Notes: generated by a model from the letters alone, not told the origin. A stretch of 64,000 nt of DNA from Parenemella sanctibonifatiensis (GCF_002250565.1 NZ_NMVJ01000006.1:248001-312000); one strand, 5' to 3'; positions 1 through 10,600 are shown, counted from the first letter of the stretch. Numbers and translations are program-made.

Positions 1-1669
1 CCAACCGATAGGGCTCGCTGCCGACCAGTGGGTGGTCCAGGTCACGCAGCAGGTTGACCGGGCGTACGCCGTTGAACATCGCCAGGTCCAGGCTCACCTG
101 TTGCGGCTCGCTGGAGAGGTTGTTGACGCACAGGATGGAGCTGTACTGGTCGTAGCGCAGGAAGGACAGCACCGCATCGTTGTCCCCGCCCAGGTCCAGG
201 AATGCGCCGGTGCCGAAGACGGCGTGGTTGCGACGGATCACCAACATGGCGCGCAGCCACTGGAGCATCGAGCCCGGATCGACCATCTGGGCCTGCACAT
301 TGATGGTGGCCGGGTCATAGCCCGGGTCCTGGATCATCGGCAGGAAGAAGTGCTCGTCGGGGGCGGTGGAGAAACCGGCGCCGCGACCGTCGTGCCACTG
401 CATCGGCGTACGCACGCCGTCGCGGTCGTTGAGCCAGATGTTGTCGCCCATCGCGATCTCGTCGCCGTAGTAGAGCACCGGCGAGCCGGGCAGCGCCAGC
501 AACATCGCGTGCAGCAGGTGGATCCGAGCGTGGTCGCCGTCCACCAGCGGGGAGAGCCGACGCCGGATGCCGATGTTGGCTTTCATCCGCGGGTCCGGGG
601 CGTACTCGGCCCACATGTAGTCGCGGTCCTCCTCGGTGACCATCTCAAGCGTGAGCTCGTCGTGGTTGCGCAGGAAGGTGCCCCACTGACAGCCCGGCGG
701 GATCACCGGGGTGTCGGCGAGGATCTCGGAGATGCACGTACGCGACTCCTGCCGCAGCCCCATGTAGAGCCGGGGCATCACGGGGAAGTGGAAGGCCATG
801 TGGCACTCGTCGTCGTTGCCGAAGTACTCGACGACGTCGATGGGCCACTGATTGGCCTCGCACAGCAGGATCCGCCCCGGATACTCCTCATCGACCATCG
901 CGCGGATCTCTTTGAGGATCGCGTGGGTGCCGGGCAGGTTCTCGCAGTTGGTGCCGTCCTCCTCGATCAGGTAGGGGACTGCGTCCAGTCGGAAGCCGTC
1001 GATGCCCCGGTCCAGCCAGAACCGGATTGCGTCCTTCACCTCGGCCAGGACGCGGGGATTCTCGAAATTCAGGTCGGGCTGGTGGTCAAAGAAGCGGTGC
1101 CAGTAGTACTGGCCGCGGACCTCGTCCCAGCTCCAGTTGGACGGTTCGGTGTCCACGAAGATGATCCGAGCATCGGCGTACGCCTCGTCGCTGTCGGCCC
1201 ACACGTAGAAGTCGCCGTAGGGACCCTCGGGGTCCAGTCGGGATTGGATGAACCAGGGGTGCTGGTCCGAGGTGTGATTCATGACGAAGTCGATGATGAT
1301 CCGGATGCCGCGGTCGTGGGCCTTGGCAACGAACTCGGTGAACTCCTCGATGGTGCCCAGCTCGGGCATGACCCCGGTGTAGTCGGCGACGTCGTAGCCG
1401 CCGTCACCCAGTGGGGAAGGGAAGAAGGGCGGCAGCCACAGACAGTCGACGCCGAGCCACTGCAGATAGTCCAGTTTGCTGGCCAGTCCGGCGAAGTCGC
1501 CGATGCCGTCACCGTTGGAGTCGCAGAAGGAGCGGACCATCACCTCATAGAAAACGGCGCTCTTGAACCACTCGGGGTCACCCGACAGCCCACGGCTCGT
1601 GGCCGGGGTCACGGGTAGGGGTGTGGCCTGTTGTGCCGACCACCCGGTGACGGACTCCGCCTGTGTCAT
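1..1669 (-). CDS. treS: trehalose synthase (maltose alpha-D-glucosyltransferase), C-terminus cut by window edge
   Basis: GH13 enzyme that interconverts maltose and trehalose in the cytoplasm and feeds maltose into the GlgE alpha-glucan route. About 556 codons are visible, so a few dozen C-terminal residues probably lie outside. The reverse-strand translation shows [19 protein letters not shown] near residue 40, then [14 protein letters not shown], the nucleophile region [10 protein letters not shown], the acid/base region LCEANQW and the third acidic site in [12 protein letters not shown]. These are the ordered GH13 motifs and the wording is TreS rather than GlgE. The ATG at 1669 follows a GGAAGGGG ribosome site, and the upstream in-frame sequence is not conserved-looking. 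It is divergent from glgP across about 130 bp. Confidence 0.93.
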   Translation of the reverse strand, partial: MTQAESVTGWSAQQATPLPVTPATSRGLSGDPEWFKSAVFYEVMVRSFCDSNGDGIGDFAGLASKLDYLQWLGVDCLWLPPFFPSPLGDGGYDVADYTGVMPELGTIEEFTEFVAKAHDRGIRIIIDFVMNHTSDQHPWFIQSRLDPEGPYGDFYVWADSDEAYADARIIFVDTEPSNWSWDEVRGQYYWHRFFDHQPDLNFENPRVLAEVKDAIRFWLDRGIDGFRLDAVPYLIEEDGTNCENLPGTHAILKEIRAMVDEEYPGRILLCEANQWPIDVVEYFGNDDECHMAFHFPVMPRLYMGLRQESRTCISEILADTPVIPPGCQWGTFLRNHDELTLEMVTEEDRDYMWAEYAPDPRMKANIGIRRRLSPLVDGDHARIHLLHAMLLALPGSPVLYYGDEIAMGDNIWLNDRDGVRTPMQWHDGRGAGFSTAPDEHFFLPMIQDPGYDPATINVQAQMVDPGSMLQWLRAMLVIRRNHAVFGTGAFLDLGGDNDAVLSFLRYDQYSSILCVNNLSSEPQQVSLDLAMFNGVRPVNLLRDLDHPLVGSEPYRL

Positions 1670-1790
1670 CTGACCCCTTCCGATGTGCAGGTGTGCCCAA
1701 CGCTATCCAAGTCGTCGCCCAGTATTGCGGGGGGTCGGGGCGCACCGAAAGTTCAACTGACGATGCGCCGTTTTTTGGGAGCGGAGCCAG

Positions 1791-1796
1791 TACCCT
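1791..1796 (+). promoter_or_regulatory. candidate -10 box for leaderless glgP
   Basis: TACCCT ends 6 nt before the GTG of glgP, so transcription would start at or next to the start codon. No clear -35 is visible. The same geometry recurs before ligA, hisA, yebC and ruvB. Confidence 0.4.
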
Positions 1797-1802
1797 TGGG
1801 CC

Positions 1803-4340
1803 GTGCGCGCGATTCGACGACTCAACGTCCACCCCGTCCTGCCGGCGGCTCTGGAACCCCTCAAGGAACTGGCTCTCAACCTGCGTTGGGCCTGGCACCG
1901 TGACACCCAGCTGCTCTTCCGGGCAGTCGACCCCGAGTTGTGGGACGAGATGGGCCCCGACCCGACCCGACTGCTGGGCCGGGTCAGCCCGTCCCGGCTC
2001 GCCGAGCTCGCTGAGGACACCACCTTTGTGCGGAATGTCGAGCGAGCTGCCCGCGATCTTGAGGACTACCTGTCGGCCGACCTGTGGTATCAGCGGCAGG
2101 CCCGCGAGGAGGCGCTGCACGGCATCGGCTACTTCTCGGCCGAGTTCGGCATCACCGAGGCGTTGCCGCAGTATTCCGGTGGCCTGGGCATCCTGGCCGG
2201 CGATCACCTCAAGGCGGCCTCGGACCTGGGCGTGCCGATCATCGGCGTCGGGCTGCTTTATCGGGAGGGCTACTTCCGGCAGTCGCTCAATGCCTCGGGC
2301 TGGCAGCAGGAGCGCTATCCGGTGCTGGACCCCCATGACATGCCGCTGCGGCTGCTGCTCGAGGACGGCGAACCGGTGCAGATCACCGTGCCGCTCGGCG
2401 ACGGCGAGCTCACCGCCCAGGTCTGGATCGCCCAGGTCGGTCGGGTGCCGTTGCTGATGCTGGACTCCAATCTGGCCGCGAACACGCCCGAACAGCGCCA
2501 CGTCACCGACCGGCTCTACGGTGGCGACGCCGACCACCGGCTCGCCCAGGAAGTGCTGCTGGGTGTCGGAGGCGTACGCGCGCTGCGGGCGTACTGCCGC
2601 ATCACCGGCCGCCCCGCGCCCGCGGTCTATCACTGCAACGAGGGCCACGCCGGCTTCCTGGGCCTGGAGCGGATCCGCGAATACATGGCCGAGGGCCTGG
2701 ACTGGCAGACCGCGGTGGAGCACACCCGCGCCGGCAATGTCTTCACCACCCACACCCCGGTGCCGGCCGGCATCGACCGGTTTGGCCGTGAGAAGGTGGC
2801 CGACCAGTTCGGCGGCTTCGGGGACCTGCCCGTTGACCGGGTGCTGGCGCTGGGCAGCGAGGACTACGAGGGCGGCGACCCCGGTGTCTTCAACATGGCC
2901 GTGATGGGCTTCCGTCTGGGGCAGCGCGCCAATGGTGTGTCGAAGCTCCATGGGGTCGTGTCGCGCGAGATGTTCCAGGGCCTGTGGCCGGCCTTCGACA
3001 CCTCCGAGGTGCCGATCCGCTCGGTCACCAACGGCGTCCACCATCGGACCTGGATGCACCCCGAGCTGCTGGAGCTGGTCGAGGCTCGCACGGGCGATGC
3101 CGCCTCGGTCACCGACGGCAGTGACTGGTCGGCCATCGACCGGATCGACGACAACACGTTGTGGTCCCTCAAGCGACAGATGCGCGGTGAGCTGGTCACC
3201 GATGCCCGCGTCCGACTGGCGCGCTCCTGCCGCCAGCGCGGTATCGGCGGGGAGTGGGTCAGCAATGCGCTCAGCCCGCACACCCTGACGCTGGGCTTCG
3301 CGCGGCGGGGCGCCTCGTACAAGCGGCTCACGCTGATGCTCACCGATGCCGACCGACTGGCACGGCTGCTGAACGATCCGGACCGCCCGGTCCAGATCGT
3401 CATTGCCGGCAAGTCCCATCCGGCCGACGACATCGGCAAGTCGCTGATCCAGCAGATGGTGCAGTTTGCCGACCGGCCCGACGTACGCGGCAAGATCGTC
3501 TTCCTGCCCGACTACGACATTTCGCTGGCGCGGACCCTGTATCCGGGCTGTGACGTGTGGATGAACAACCCGCTGCGCCCCTACGAGGCCTGTGGCACCT
3601 CGGGCATGAAGGCGGCCATGAACGGCGCCATGAACCTGTCGGTCCGCGACGGCTGGTGGGACGAGCTCTACGACCGGCGCTGGGGTTGGGAGATTCCCTC
3701 GGCCGAGGCCACCATCGATCCGCAGTTGCGGGATCGACAGGAGGCGGAGTTCCTCTACGAGATCATCGAGAGTCAGATCGTGCCGCTCTTCTACGAGCGC
3801 GACAGCCAGGGCCTGCCGACCGGCTGGCTGCGGATGATGCGCGACTCGATCGGCCGACTCGCCCCGCAGATCACCGCGGGTCGGATGGTGCGCGATTACG
3901 TACAGGAGCTCTACCTGCCGGCCGCCGACGCGAGCGCCGATTTCGATCGGGACGGCTTGGCGGCCGACCTGGCGCAGTGGAAGCACCGCGTACGCGATGC
4001 CTGGTCCGGGGTCGAGGTGGTTTCGGTCGACCAGGACGACCGGGTCGCTGCGCTGGGGGACACCCTCGACTTTGCCGTCGAGGTCCGGCTCGGTTCGCTG
4101 TCGCCTGGTGACGTGGCCGTCCAGGTCGTCACGGGCGAGGTCGACGACCACGACGTGCTGCACGAGGTCAGCACCCACGTGTTGAGCCACGCCAACGGCG
4201 GGGACGGAACGTATCGGTACGAAGGCCAGGTCACCCCGGCAGTGGCCGGCACGCTGGGCTACACGGTGCGAGTGATTCCGCACCACCGCGGCCTGGTGTC
4301 GGGCGCCGAGATGGGCCTGGCGGCGGTCGCCGAGGGCTGA
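1803..4340 (+). CDS. glgP: alpha-glucan (glycogen/maltodextrin) phosphorylase
   Basis: GT35 phosphorylase of 845 aa that releases glucose 1-phosphate from alpha-1,4-glucans using pyridoxal phosphate. It belongs to the actinobacterial long form with an N-terminal DUF3417-type segment (roughly residues 10-110, with LNLRWAWHRDTQLLF). Core motifs include YFSAEFGITEALPQYSGGLG, VYHCNEGHAGFLGLERI and FTTHTPVPAGIDRF. The PLP lysine is in EACGTSGMKAAMNGAMN (K603). The GTG start at 1803 has no good ribosome site but sits 6 nt after TACCCT, so a leaderless message is likely. Divergent from treS and convergent with glgX, it completes a glycogen/trehalose turnover group. Confidence 0.95.
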   Translation: MRAIRRLNVHPVLPAALEPLKELALNLRWAWHRDTQLLFRAVDPELWDEMGPDPTRLLGRVSPSRLAELAEDTTFVRNVERAARDLEDYLSADLWYQRQAREEALHGIGYFSAEFGITEALPQYSGGLGILAGDHLKAASDLGVPIIGVGLLYREGYFRQSLNASGWQQERYPVLDPHDMPLRLLLEDGEPVQITVPLGDGELTAQVWIAQVGRVPLLMLDSNLAANTPEQRHVTDRLYGGDADHRLAQEVLLGVGGVRALRAYCRITGRPAPAVYHCNEGHAGFLGLERIREYMAEGLDWQTAVEHTRAGNVFTTHTPVPAGIDRFGREKVADQFGGFGDLPVDRVLALGSEDYEGGDPGVFNMAVMGFRLGQRANGVSKLHGVVSREMFQGLWPAFDTSEVPIRSVTNGVHHRTWMHPELLELVEARTGDAASVTDGSDWSAIDRIDDNTLWSLKRQMRGELVTDARVRLARSCRQRGIGGEWVSNALSPHTLTLGFARRGASYKRLTLMLTDADRLARLLNDPDRPVQIVIAGKSHPADDIGKSLIQQMVQFADRPDVRGKIVFLPDYDISLARTLYPGCDVWMNNPLRPYEACGTSGMKAAMNGAMNLSVRDGWWDELYDRRWGWEIPSAEATIDPQLRDRQEAEFLYEIIESQIVPLFYERDSQGLPTGWLRMMRDSIGRLAPQITAGRMVRDYVQELYLPAADASADFDRDGLAADLAQWKHRVRDAWSGVEVVSVDQDDRVAALGDTLDFAVEVRLGSLSPGDVAVQVVTGEVDDHDVLHEVSTHVLSHANGGDGTYRYEGQVTPAVAGTLGYTVRVIPHHRGLVSGAEMGLAAVAEG

Positions 4341-4373
4341 GCCGGGCACCGCGACAACGGTCACAAACAGCAG

Positions 4374-4399
4374 AGCCCCGCCTCGACCGAGGCGGGGCT
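4374..4399. terminator. bidirectional intrinsic terminator between glgP and glgX
   Basis: A perfect 12-bp GC-rich inverted repeat (AGCCCCGCCTCG paired with CGAGGCGGGGCT, 2-nt loop) lies 33 nt past the glgP stop and 25 nt past the glgX stop. It is flanked by CAGCAG and TTTGCTG, which extend the symmetry. Position between convergent genes supports termination on both strands. Confidence 0.85.
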
Positions 4400-4424
4400 T
4401 TGCTGTGTCAGCGGACTGGTCGGC

Positions 4425-6617
4425 TCATTCCTCTTCGTCGGAGCCGGCGGTCCCGACCTGCTCGATCTCGTCGTCCCGGAAGGTCGCCTGCAGCATCAGC
4501 AGGCTGTGGCCGTGCAGCTCGACCTGCGCGCCCGCGGCGTACTCGGCGGCGTGTTCGCCGGGCACCCCGGAGCTGGCGACCACCTTCCAGTGTTCGGCCC
4601 ACGGCTCGCTGGGCAGCGTCAGCGTGGTGCCGTTGCCGCTGCTGTTGTGCCACACCAGGAAGGCGTCGTCCTCGTCGGAGACGTACATGCCCAGGCTGCG
4701 TCGACCGTCATCGTTCCAGTGGCCATCGGTCATCGGTCCGTCCTCGGCGAACCAGTAGACCTCCTTGCGTCCCAGGTCAGCGCCCTCGTCGTCGACGATC
4801 TCCTCGGCCTCCCGGAACACTTCGGGCCGCAGCACCGGGTGCTGGGCACGCAGCCGCAGCAAGTTGCGGGTGAATTCGTAGAGGTCGCCCCACTCCTCGC
4901 GGGTGTCCCAGTGCACCCAGGAGATCGGGCTGTCCTGGCAGTAGGCGTTGTTGTTCCCCTGCTGGGTGCGTCCCATCTCGTCGCCGGCGGTGAGCATCGG
5001 TACGCCGGCCGCCAACACCAGGGTGCCCATCAGGTTCTTGGCCTGCCGGTGCCGTAGCGCGGTGACGGCCTCGTCGTCGGTGTCACCCTCGGCGCCACAA
5101 TTCCACGACCGGTTGTCGGAGTGGCCGTCGCGGTTGTCCTCGCCGTTGGCCTCGTTGTGCTTGTCGTTGTACGACACCACGTCGCGCAGCGTGAAGCCGT
5201 CGTGGGCGGTGATGAAGTTGACCGAGCTGGTCACCGGTCGGCCGCCGTGGTTGAAGACGTCCGAGGAGCCCGACAGCCGGGTGGCAAGCTCGCGTACGCC
5301 GGCGACCTGGGAGCGCCAGTAGTCGCGGGTGTAGTCGCGGAACCGGTCATTCCACTCCGACCAGTCCTGACCCCACTGACCCACCTGGTAGCCGTAGGGA
5401 CCCATGTCCCAGGGCTCGGCGATCAGCTTGACCTGGCTCAGCACCGGATCGTTGCGGAAGGCCTGCTTGAAGGGATGGTTCTGGTCGACGTGGTGCTGTT
5501 CGTCGCGGATCAACTCGGTGGCCAGGTCGAAGCGGAAACCGTCCACACCCATGTCGGTCACCCAGTAGCGCAGCGAGTTCAGGATCAGATCCAGGACGCC
5601 GGGCTGGGAGGTGTCGACCGAGTTGCCGCACCCGGTCACGTCGTAGTCGTTGTGCAGGTCGTCGGTGAGCCGGTAGTAGCCGGCGTGGTCGATGCCACGG
5701 AAGGACAGCGTCGGGCCCTCGTGTCCGCCCTCGCCGGTGTGGTTGTAGACGACGTCGAGGATCACCTCGATGCCGGCCTCGTGGAAGGCGCTGACCATGT
5801 CCTTGAACTCGGTGACCTGGTGGCCCAGGGTGCCGACCGCGCTGTAGGCGGCGTGGGGCGCGAAGAAGCCCAGCGTGTTGTAGCCCCAGTAGTTCGACAG
5901 CCCGCGTCCCACGATGAAGGGCTCGGAGACGAAGTGCTGGACCGGCAGCAGTTGGATCGCGGTGACGCCCAGATCGAGCAGATGCTCGATGACGGCCGGG
6001 TACGCCAGCCCGGCGTACGTCCCGCGCAGGTGCTCCGGCACGGCCGGATGAAGCTGCGTCATGCCTTTGAGATGGGCCTCGTAGACGATCGTCTCGCTCA
6101 TCGGGCGGCGGCGGTCCACTGGCTTGGGCGGCGGGCTGGGCGCGACGACAACGCTGAGCGGCACGGCCATCAGCGAGTCGGTCGGGTCCAGCTCATAGTC
6201 GTCATGGCTGGGGTGGTCCAGGATCGGACCGTTGTAGTCCACGCCACCGGTGATGGCGCGGGCGTACGGGTCCAGCAGCAGCCGGGCCGGGTTGAAGCGC
6301 TTGCCCTGCGGCGGCTCCCAGTCCCCGTGGACGCGATAGCCGTAGCACTGCTCGGCCTCGACGCCGGGCACGAAGACCGACCAGACGCCGTCGTCGCCGC
6401 GGGTCATGTCGTGGTTGCGTTGGCTGCGGTCCTCGGCGACCAGCGCCAGTTCGACGCGGGACGCACGCGGGGCCCAGACAGCGAAGTGAGCGCCACCGTC
6501 GCGGAGATGGGAGCCGAGCGCCGCCGAGTTTTCCGGTCGCGGCAGCGGGCCGAGCTCCTCGCGCGCCTCCTGGATGGGATCAACCGAGGGGGCATCGGTG
6601 GTGCTGTTGGCGTCCAT
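4425..6617 (-). CDS. glgX: glycogen debranching enzyme GlgX/TreX (isoamylase type)
   Basis: GH13 debranching enzyme (730 aa) that hydrolyses alpha-1,6 branches left by glycogen phosphorylase. The N-terminal CBM48-like domain (about residues 35-160) is followed by the catalytic barrel: ILDVVYNHTGEGGHEGPTLS, the nucleophile region GVDGFRFDLATEL, the acid/base KLIAEPWD, and TAHDGFTLRDVVSYN. The start is taken at the ATG at 6617 (MDANSTTD). The frame stays open 54 codons further upstream, but that stretch is Cys/Arg-rich, unlike the family, and overlaps the divergent gene. Convergent with glgP, its functional partner. Confidence 0.94.
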   Translation of the reverse strand: MDANSTTDAPSVDPIQEAREELGPLPRPENSAALGSHLRDGGAHFAVWAPRASRVELALVAEDRSQRNHDMTRGDDGVWSVFVPGVEAEQCYGYRVHGDWEPPQGKRFNPARLLLDPYARAITGGVDYNGPILDHPSHDDYELDPTDSLMAVPLSVVVAPSPPPKPVDRRRPMSETIVYEAHLKGMTQLHPAVPEHLRGTYAGLAYPAVIEHLLDLGVTAIQLLPVQHFVSEPFIVGRGLSNYWGYNTLGFFAPHAAYSAVGTLGHQVTEFKDMVSAFHEAGIEVILDVVYNHTGEGGHEGPTLSFRGIDHAGYYRLTDDLHNDYDVTGCGNSVDTSQPGVLDLILNSLRYWVTDMGVDGFRFDLATELIRDEQHHVDQNHPFKQAFRNDPVLSQVKLIAEPWDMGPYGYQVGQWGQDWSEWNDRFRDYTRDYWRSQVAGVRELATRLSGSSDVFNHGGRPVTSSVNFITAHDGFTLRDVVSYNDKHNEANGEDNRDGHSDNRSWNCGAEGDTDDEAVTALRHRQAKNLMGTLVLAAGVPMLTAGDEMGRTQQGNNNAYCQDSPISWVHWDTREEWGDLYEFTRNLLRLRAQHPVLRPEVFREAEEIVDDEGADLGRKEVYWFAEDGPMTDGHWNDDGRRSLGMYVSDEDDAFLVWHNSSGNGTTLTLPSEPWAEHWKVVASSGVPGEHAAEYAAGAQVELHGHSLLMLQATFRDDEIEQVGTAGSDEEE

Positions 6618-6777
6618 GGACCTACTTTCTCGCTGCGGACATGACAAACCTCGCACGCGGCGAGGCAGGACCATTGTGCCTTGCCCGGCAAAGCAGTGGC
6701 ACAGCGGCGCCGGGGCCGGGGTGTCGCAGCGGGCACAGCCGGGGCCCGCGATGGTGCGGATGTGGTTTGCTCGGGGC

Positions 6778-7956
6778 ATGGACCAGCCGCGCGCCCGTGA
6801 TGATCGCAGCTATCTCGACCACGCTGCGTCCTCTCCGCTGCGTCCCGAGGCCGCCCGGGCGATGACCGAGGTCTGGGCGATGGCCGGCAACCCGAGCTCC
6901 CGGCACGGCAGCGGCCGCGCGGCCAAGGGGCTGCTGGAGGATGCGCGGGAGTCGATCGCGGAGGATCTGGGGGCCGATCCGGCCGAGGTGATCTTCACCA
7001 GCGGCGGGACCGAGGCCGCCACGCTGGCCGTGTTGGGCAGCATCGGCGCCCGCCCGGAGCGACCCGCGTACGCCGTCAGCGCGGTGGAGCATCCCGCCAT
7101 CGACGGCATTGCCGTCCCGTACCGGGAACGCATCGAGCTGCCGGTGGGGCAGGGCGGTGCCGGATTCGGCAGGGTCGATCCGATCGCGGTGGCTGATGTC
7201 GCGCCCCGGTGCAGCGTGGTGTCGGTGCAGTGGGTCAACAACGAGACCGGCATCGTGCAGCCGCTCACCGATGTGGTCGCCGCGGCCCACGAGGGCGGTG
7301 CCTGGATCCACACCGATGCGGTGCAGGCGCTCGACACCATGCCCGTCGACTTCGCCGCGCTGGGGCTGGATCTGCTGAGCGCCAGCGCCCACAAGTTCGG
7401 CGGGCCGGTCGGCGTCGGGATCCTGCTGGCCCGACGGGAGGCCGAGTTGGTACCGGTGGGGGCCGGCGGTGGCCAGGAACGTCGGGTGCGCAGCGGCACG
7501 GTGCCGATGGCACTGGCCGTGGGGATGGCGGCCGCGCTGCGGGCCGCCCGCGCCGAACGCGAGCAGCGCCACGAGCGCGACCGGCGCTGGCGCGCGCAGA
7601 TCATCGAGGCTGCCCAGCGGCTGCCCGAGGTCGAGGTCCGCGGTCTCGATGGCGTCGATGGTGGGCAGCAGCCCAGCATCCTCAACCTGGGCATCCTGGG
7701 CGCGAAGTCGGAGGATCTGCTGGTGTTGCTGGACCGCGCCGGCATCGATTCCTCTGCCGGGGCCGCCTGCCAGGCCGGCGTCCAGCGCGACAGCCACGTG
7801 CTGGCGGCGCTCGGGATCGACCAGGCCCGCAGCGGCAGCGTACGGCTGTCATGGGGATGGAGCACTGGCCAGGCCGACATCGACCGGGTCTGCGCGGCGC
7901 TGCCCGACGTCGTGGCCAAGGCGAGGGCTGCCGGTGCAAAGAAGGTGGGTTTTTGA
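6778..7956 (+). CDS. cysteine desulfurase (NifS/IscS family)
   Basis: PLP enzyme of 392 aa that moves sulfur from cysteine to its active-site cysteine as persulfide. The PLP lysine is K206 in SASAHKFGG and the catalytic cysteine is C331 in SSAGAACQAG. YLDHAASSPL near the N-terminus and FTSGGTEA are family hallmarks. It sits 68 bp before mnmA, which needs such sulfur for tRNA 2-thiolation, and the iscS-mnmA order is conserved in mycobacteria. The start is ATG 6778 (MDQPRARD). Longer in-frame starts would overlap the divergent glgX leader and encode unlikely sequence. No strong ribosome site is seen. The small loop around C331 makes it IscS-like rather than SufS-like. Confidence 0.9.
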   Translation: MDQPRARDDRSYLDHAASSPLRPEAARAMTEVWAMAGNPSSRHGSGRAAKGLLEDARESIAEDLGADPAEVIFTSGGTEAATLAVLGSIGARPERPAYAVSAVEHPAIDGIAVPYRERIELPVGQGGAGFGRVDPIAVADVAPRCSVVSVQWVNNETGIVQPLTDVVAAAHEGGAWIHTDAVQALDTMPVDFAALGLDLLSASAHKFGGPVGVGILLARREAELVPVGAGGGQERRVRSGTVPMALAVGMAAALRAARAEREQRHERDRRWRAQIIEAAQRLPEVEVRGLDGVDGGQQPSILNLGILGAKSEDLLVLLDRAGIDSSAGAACQAGVQRDSHVLAALGIDQARSGSVRLSWGWSTGQADIDRVCAALPDVVAKARAAGAKKVGF

Positions 7957-8024
7957 CGGTTCGGCCTTAGGCTGGTGGGGCTTCCAGGGCGTGTGCCCTG
8001 ATGTGACCGAGGAAGGACGTGACC

Positions 8025-9122
8025 GTGCAGGTACTCGCAGCCATGTCAGGCGGGGTGGACTCCGCCGTCGCCGCTGCCCGGATGGTGGCGCAGGGCCACG
8101 ACGTCACCGGCGTACATCTGGCACTGTCGCGCAACCCGCAGTCCTACCGTTCCGGCGCGCGTGGCTGCTGCTCGCTGGAGGACAGCAACGACGCGGCCCG
8201 CGCGGCGACCAAGCTGGGCATCCCGTTCTACGTGTGGGACCTGTCGGAGGAGTTCCACGAGGAGGTCGTGGAGGACTTCCTCGCCGAGTACGACGCCGGG
8301 CGTACGCCGAACCCCTGCCTGCGCTGCAACGAGAAGATCAAGTTCGCCGCCGTCCTCGACCGGGGCATCGCCCTCGGCTACGACGCCGTCGCCACCGGCC
8401 ACTACGCCCGCCTGACGACCGGGCCGGACGGGCTCGAGCTGCGCCGCGCGGTCGACCCGGGCAAGGACCAGTCCTACGTCCTCGGCGTGCTGGACGCCGA
8501 CCAGTTGGCGCACTCGCTCTTCCCGCTGGGCGACTCGTTGAAGTCCGACGTGCGCGCCGAGGCGGCCGCGCTGGGCCTGTCGGTGGCGAAGAAGCCCGAC
8601 AGCCACGACATCTGCTTCATCCCCGACGGTGACACCGTCGGCTTCCTCACCGACCGTCTCGGCGCGCGGCCCGGCAGCATCGTCGACGAGTCCGGGGCGA
8701 CGCTGGGTGAGCACGACGGCACGTACGGCTTCACCGTCGGCCAGCGCAAGGGCCTGCGGCTGGGCCGGCCCGCCGACGACGGCAAGCCCCGCTACGTCCT
8801 GGACATCGAACCCGTCACCAACACCGTGACCGTCGGCCCGCGTGAGCACCTCGCCGTCGACCGCATCACCGGCATCCGGCCGATCTGGACCCAGCGGCCG
8901 CTGGTGGGGACCCACCGGCTGGAGCTGCAGTTCCGCGCCCACGGGGCTCCCGTACCGGTGACGGCGGAGTTGTCGGCCGACGGCTGCACGCTCACGCTCG
9001 ACGAGCCGGTCCAGGGCGTGGCGCCGGGCCAGGCCGCCGTGCTGTACGACGGCGACCGGGTGGTCGTCGCGGCGACCATCGAGAGCGCCGCGCGGACCTC
9101 GGAACTGGCCGGCCGTGGCTGA
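8025..9122 (+). CDS. mnmA: tRNA-specific 2-thiouridylase MnmA
   Basis: Adenylates and thiolates U34 of Glu, Gln and Lys tRNAs. The PP-loop [10 protein letters not shown] lies at the N-terminus. The catalytic cysteines are in [14 protein letters not shown] and HDICFIPDG, and FTVGQRKGL is a family motif. A GTG at 8019 is also in frame, but AGGAAGG (8010-8016) is then only 2 nt away; the GTG at 8025 has 8-nt spacing and gives the usual [13 protein letters not shown] start. It overlaps the next gene by 8 nt and probably uses sulfur delivered by the desulfurase just upstream. Confidence 0.93.
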   Translation: MQVLAAMSGGVDSAVAAARMVAQGHDVTGVHLALSRNPQSYRSGARGCCSLEDSNDAARAATKLGIPFYVWDLSEEFHEEVVEDFLAEYDAGRTPNPCLRCNEKIKFAAVLDRGIALGYDAVATGHYARLTTGPDGLELRRAVDPGKDQSYVLGVLDADQLAHSLFPLGDSLKSDVRAEAAALGLSVAKKPDSHDICFIPDGDTVGFLTDRLGARPGSIVDESGATLGEHDGTYGFTVGQRKGLRLGRPADDGKPRYVLDIEPVTNTVTVGPREHLAVDRITGIRPIWTQRPLVGTHRLELQFRAHGAPVPVTAELSADGCTLTLDEPVQGVAPGQAAVLYDGDRVVVAATIESAARTSELAGRG

Positions 9123-10152
9123 CCCGGCCCCCCGCGTCACCGGCCTGGGGTCCTGGCCCGGCACCGACCAGGCCGCCGCGACCCGCCTGACGCTCGGCGA
9201 ACTGCCCGACCTGGCCTACCTGCCCGAGCTGCCCGACCGCGGCCCCGAGTCCGGGATGATCGGGCGTGGCTGCGCGCTGCTCGACGGCGTCGACACCGAC
9301 CGCGTCCCCAGCGGCTGGCGGCTGTCGCCCGGGACCGGGCTGGAGCAGGTCCGGGCCGCCCGCCGGCTCCGCGAGAACGTCGACCTCCTCGAGGAGGAGG
9401 CCCAGGAGTATCCGGGCCGGGTCACGCTCGGCGTGGTCGGGCCGTGGACGCTGGCCGCCTGCCTCGAGCTGCAGCGCGGCGAGAAGGTGCTGAGCGACCT
9501 GGGCGCCGTCCGGGACATCGCGCAGGCGCTGGTCGGTGGTGTACGCCGCTGGCTCGCCGACGTGCAGCGCCGCCTGCCGGGGCCGGTGGACCTGAGGTGG
9601 GACGAGCCGTGCCTGTCAGGTGTCCTGCAGGGCCGGATCCGCACCGCCTCGGGCTACCGCCACTACGACCCGGTGCCGCTCGAGATCGTTGCCACGGTGC
9701 TGGGAGAGGCCGTGGGCGCGATGACCTCGACCGGGGCGCGGGTCGCGGTCCACAGCTGCGAGAACCTGCCGCCGCTGGAGGCACTCGCCGAGGCGGCCGT
9801 CCCGGCGTGGTCGGTGCCGGCGGCGTACGTGGACCCGGCGAAGATCGAGCGCTCCGATCGGCTGGACCGCGTCGGCGTGCACCTCGAGGCGTCGATGCGG
9901 AGGGACGAGGGGAGCGGGCTGTGGCTCGGGCTGGGCCCGGCCGACCCGCGTACGCCGCTGCCGAGCGTCGACGCCCTGGTCGACGAGGCGCTGGCGGTGC
10001 TGCGGCCACTGGAACTGGGGCCCGGTGTCGCGCAGCGCACCGTGCTGACGCCGACGTGCGGTCTGGTCGGCTTCCGCGAACGCGATGCCGTGGAGCTGCT
10101 GCGCCGCCTCGGCTCGGCCGCCGCGCTGCTGCCGGAACTGCTGTCGCGCTGA
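9115..10152 (+). CDS. MetE-like protein (cobalamin-independent methionine synthase C-terminal-like)
   Basis: 345-aa single-domain relative of the catalytic half of MetE (UROD/MetE-like barrel). The zinc ligands expected for thiol activation are present: H213 and C215 in VHSCENLP, and C315 in TPTCGLVGF. It lacks the MetE N-terminal half, so it is not a full methionine synthase, and its substrate is unknown. Mycobacterium tuberculosis carries the equivalent gene (Rv3015c) in the same mnmA-ligA neighbourhood. The GTG start overlaps the mnmA stop by 8 nt. A second, decayed copy with a large internal deletion lies at about 14105-14510 and retains C315 but not the H-x-C pair. Confidence 0.8.
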   Translation: MADPAPRVTGLGSWPGTDQAAATRLTLGELPDLAYLPELPDRGPESGMIGRGCALLDGVDTDRVPSGWRLSPGTGLEQVRAARRLRENVDLLEEEAQEYPGRVTLGVVGPWTLAACLELQRGEKVLSDLGAVRDIAQALVGGVRRWLADVQRRLPGPVDLRWDEPCLSGVLQGRIRTASGYRHYDPVPLEIVATVLGEAVGAMTSTGARVAVHSCENLPPLEALAEAAVPAWSVPAAYVDPAKIERSDRLDRVGVHLEASMRRDEGSGLWLGLGPADPRTPLPSVDALVDEALAVLRPLELGPGVAQRTVLTPTCGLVGFRERDAVELLRRLGSAAALLPELLSR

Positions 10153-10153
10153 C

Positions 10154-10600
10154 TCAGAGCATCCACTCGACGGTGCTGTCGGCGTGCTCGTCGACGATGG
10201 CTTGGGCTTGGCGGTCGGATTCGGCGACGGCGTCGCGGATGAGGGCAGTGTCGTCGAGGTAGGCCTTGATCAGTTCCTGACCCTCGGCAGTCCGGTTGCT
10301 CGCCTCTAGCTCTGCGGTGACCGGCATCCATCCCTGCATGAGTTCGACAAGGAAGAGCCATTGGTCGCGGCGAAGGACGAGCATGACGGTGGTGTCGTCG
10401 GTGTAGGAGGGCAGTTCTCCGTACGTGCGCGGGTCTTGCGCGTCGACGGCGTCGCGGATCTCGGCGACGCGGGCATGGAGACCGCGCCAAGGCGCGTCCC
10501 CTTCGCCGAGGTCTCTGCTATCCCCGATGACCTTGGCGAGGTGTCTCCAGACGAATCCTGGGGTAGCGGCGATGGGGATGACGCGGTAAGGGTCGATCAT
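10154..10600 (-). CDS. LRRDQW-family small protein, putative immunity protein (second of pair, copy 1)
   Basis: 148-aa soluble acidic protein, not recognised as a named family. It starts MIDPYRVIPIAATP and carries VLRRDQWLFLVEL in the middle and AQAIVDEHADSTVEWML at the C-terminus. It shares the LRRDQW core with the protein encoded just upstream, and a close homologue lies at 14556-15005. The ATG overlaps the previous stop as ATGA, so it is translationally coupled to a gene that overlaps the nuclease gene. Position downstream of a secreted NucA/NucB toxin suggests an immunity role by inference only. The stop lies 1 bp from the stop of the convergent MetE-like gene. Confidence 0.75.
   Translation of the reverse strand: MIDPYRVIPIAATPGFVWRHLAKVIGDSRDLGEGDAPWRGLHARVAEIRDAVDAQDPRTYGELPSYTDDTTVMLVLRRDQWLFLVELMQGWMPVTAELEASNRTAEGQELIKAYLDDTALIRDAVAESDRQAQAIVDEHADSTVEWML

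Noticed and set aside
1578-4364. Very long open frame on the reverse strand opposite glgP
   Set aside because: Antisense shadow of a high-GC gene; the translation is His/Val/Arg-rich without family motifs, while the forward frame is a complete phosphorylase.
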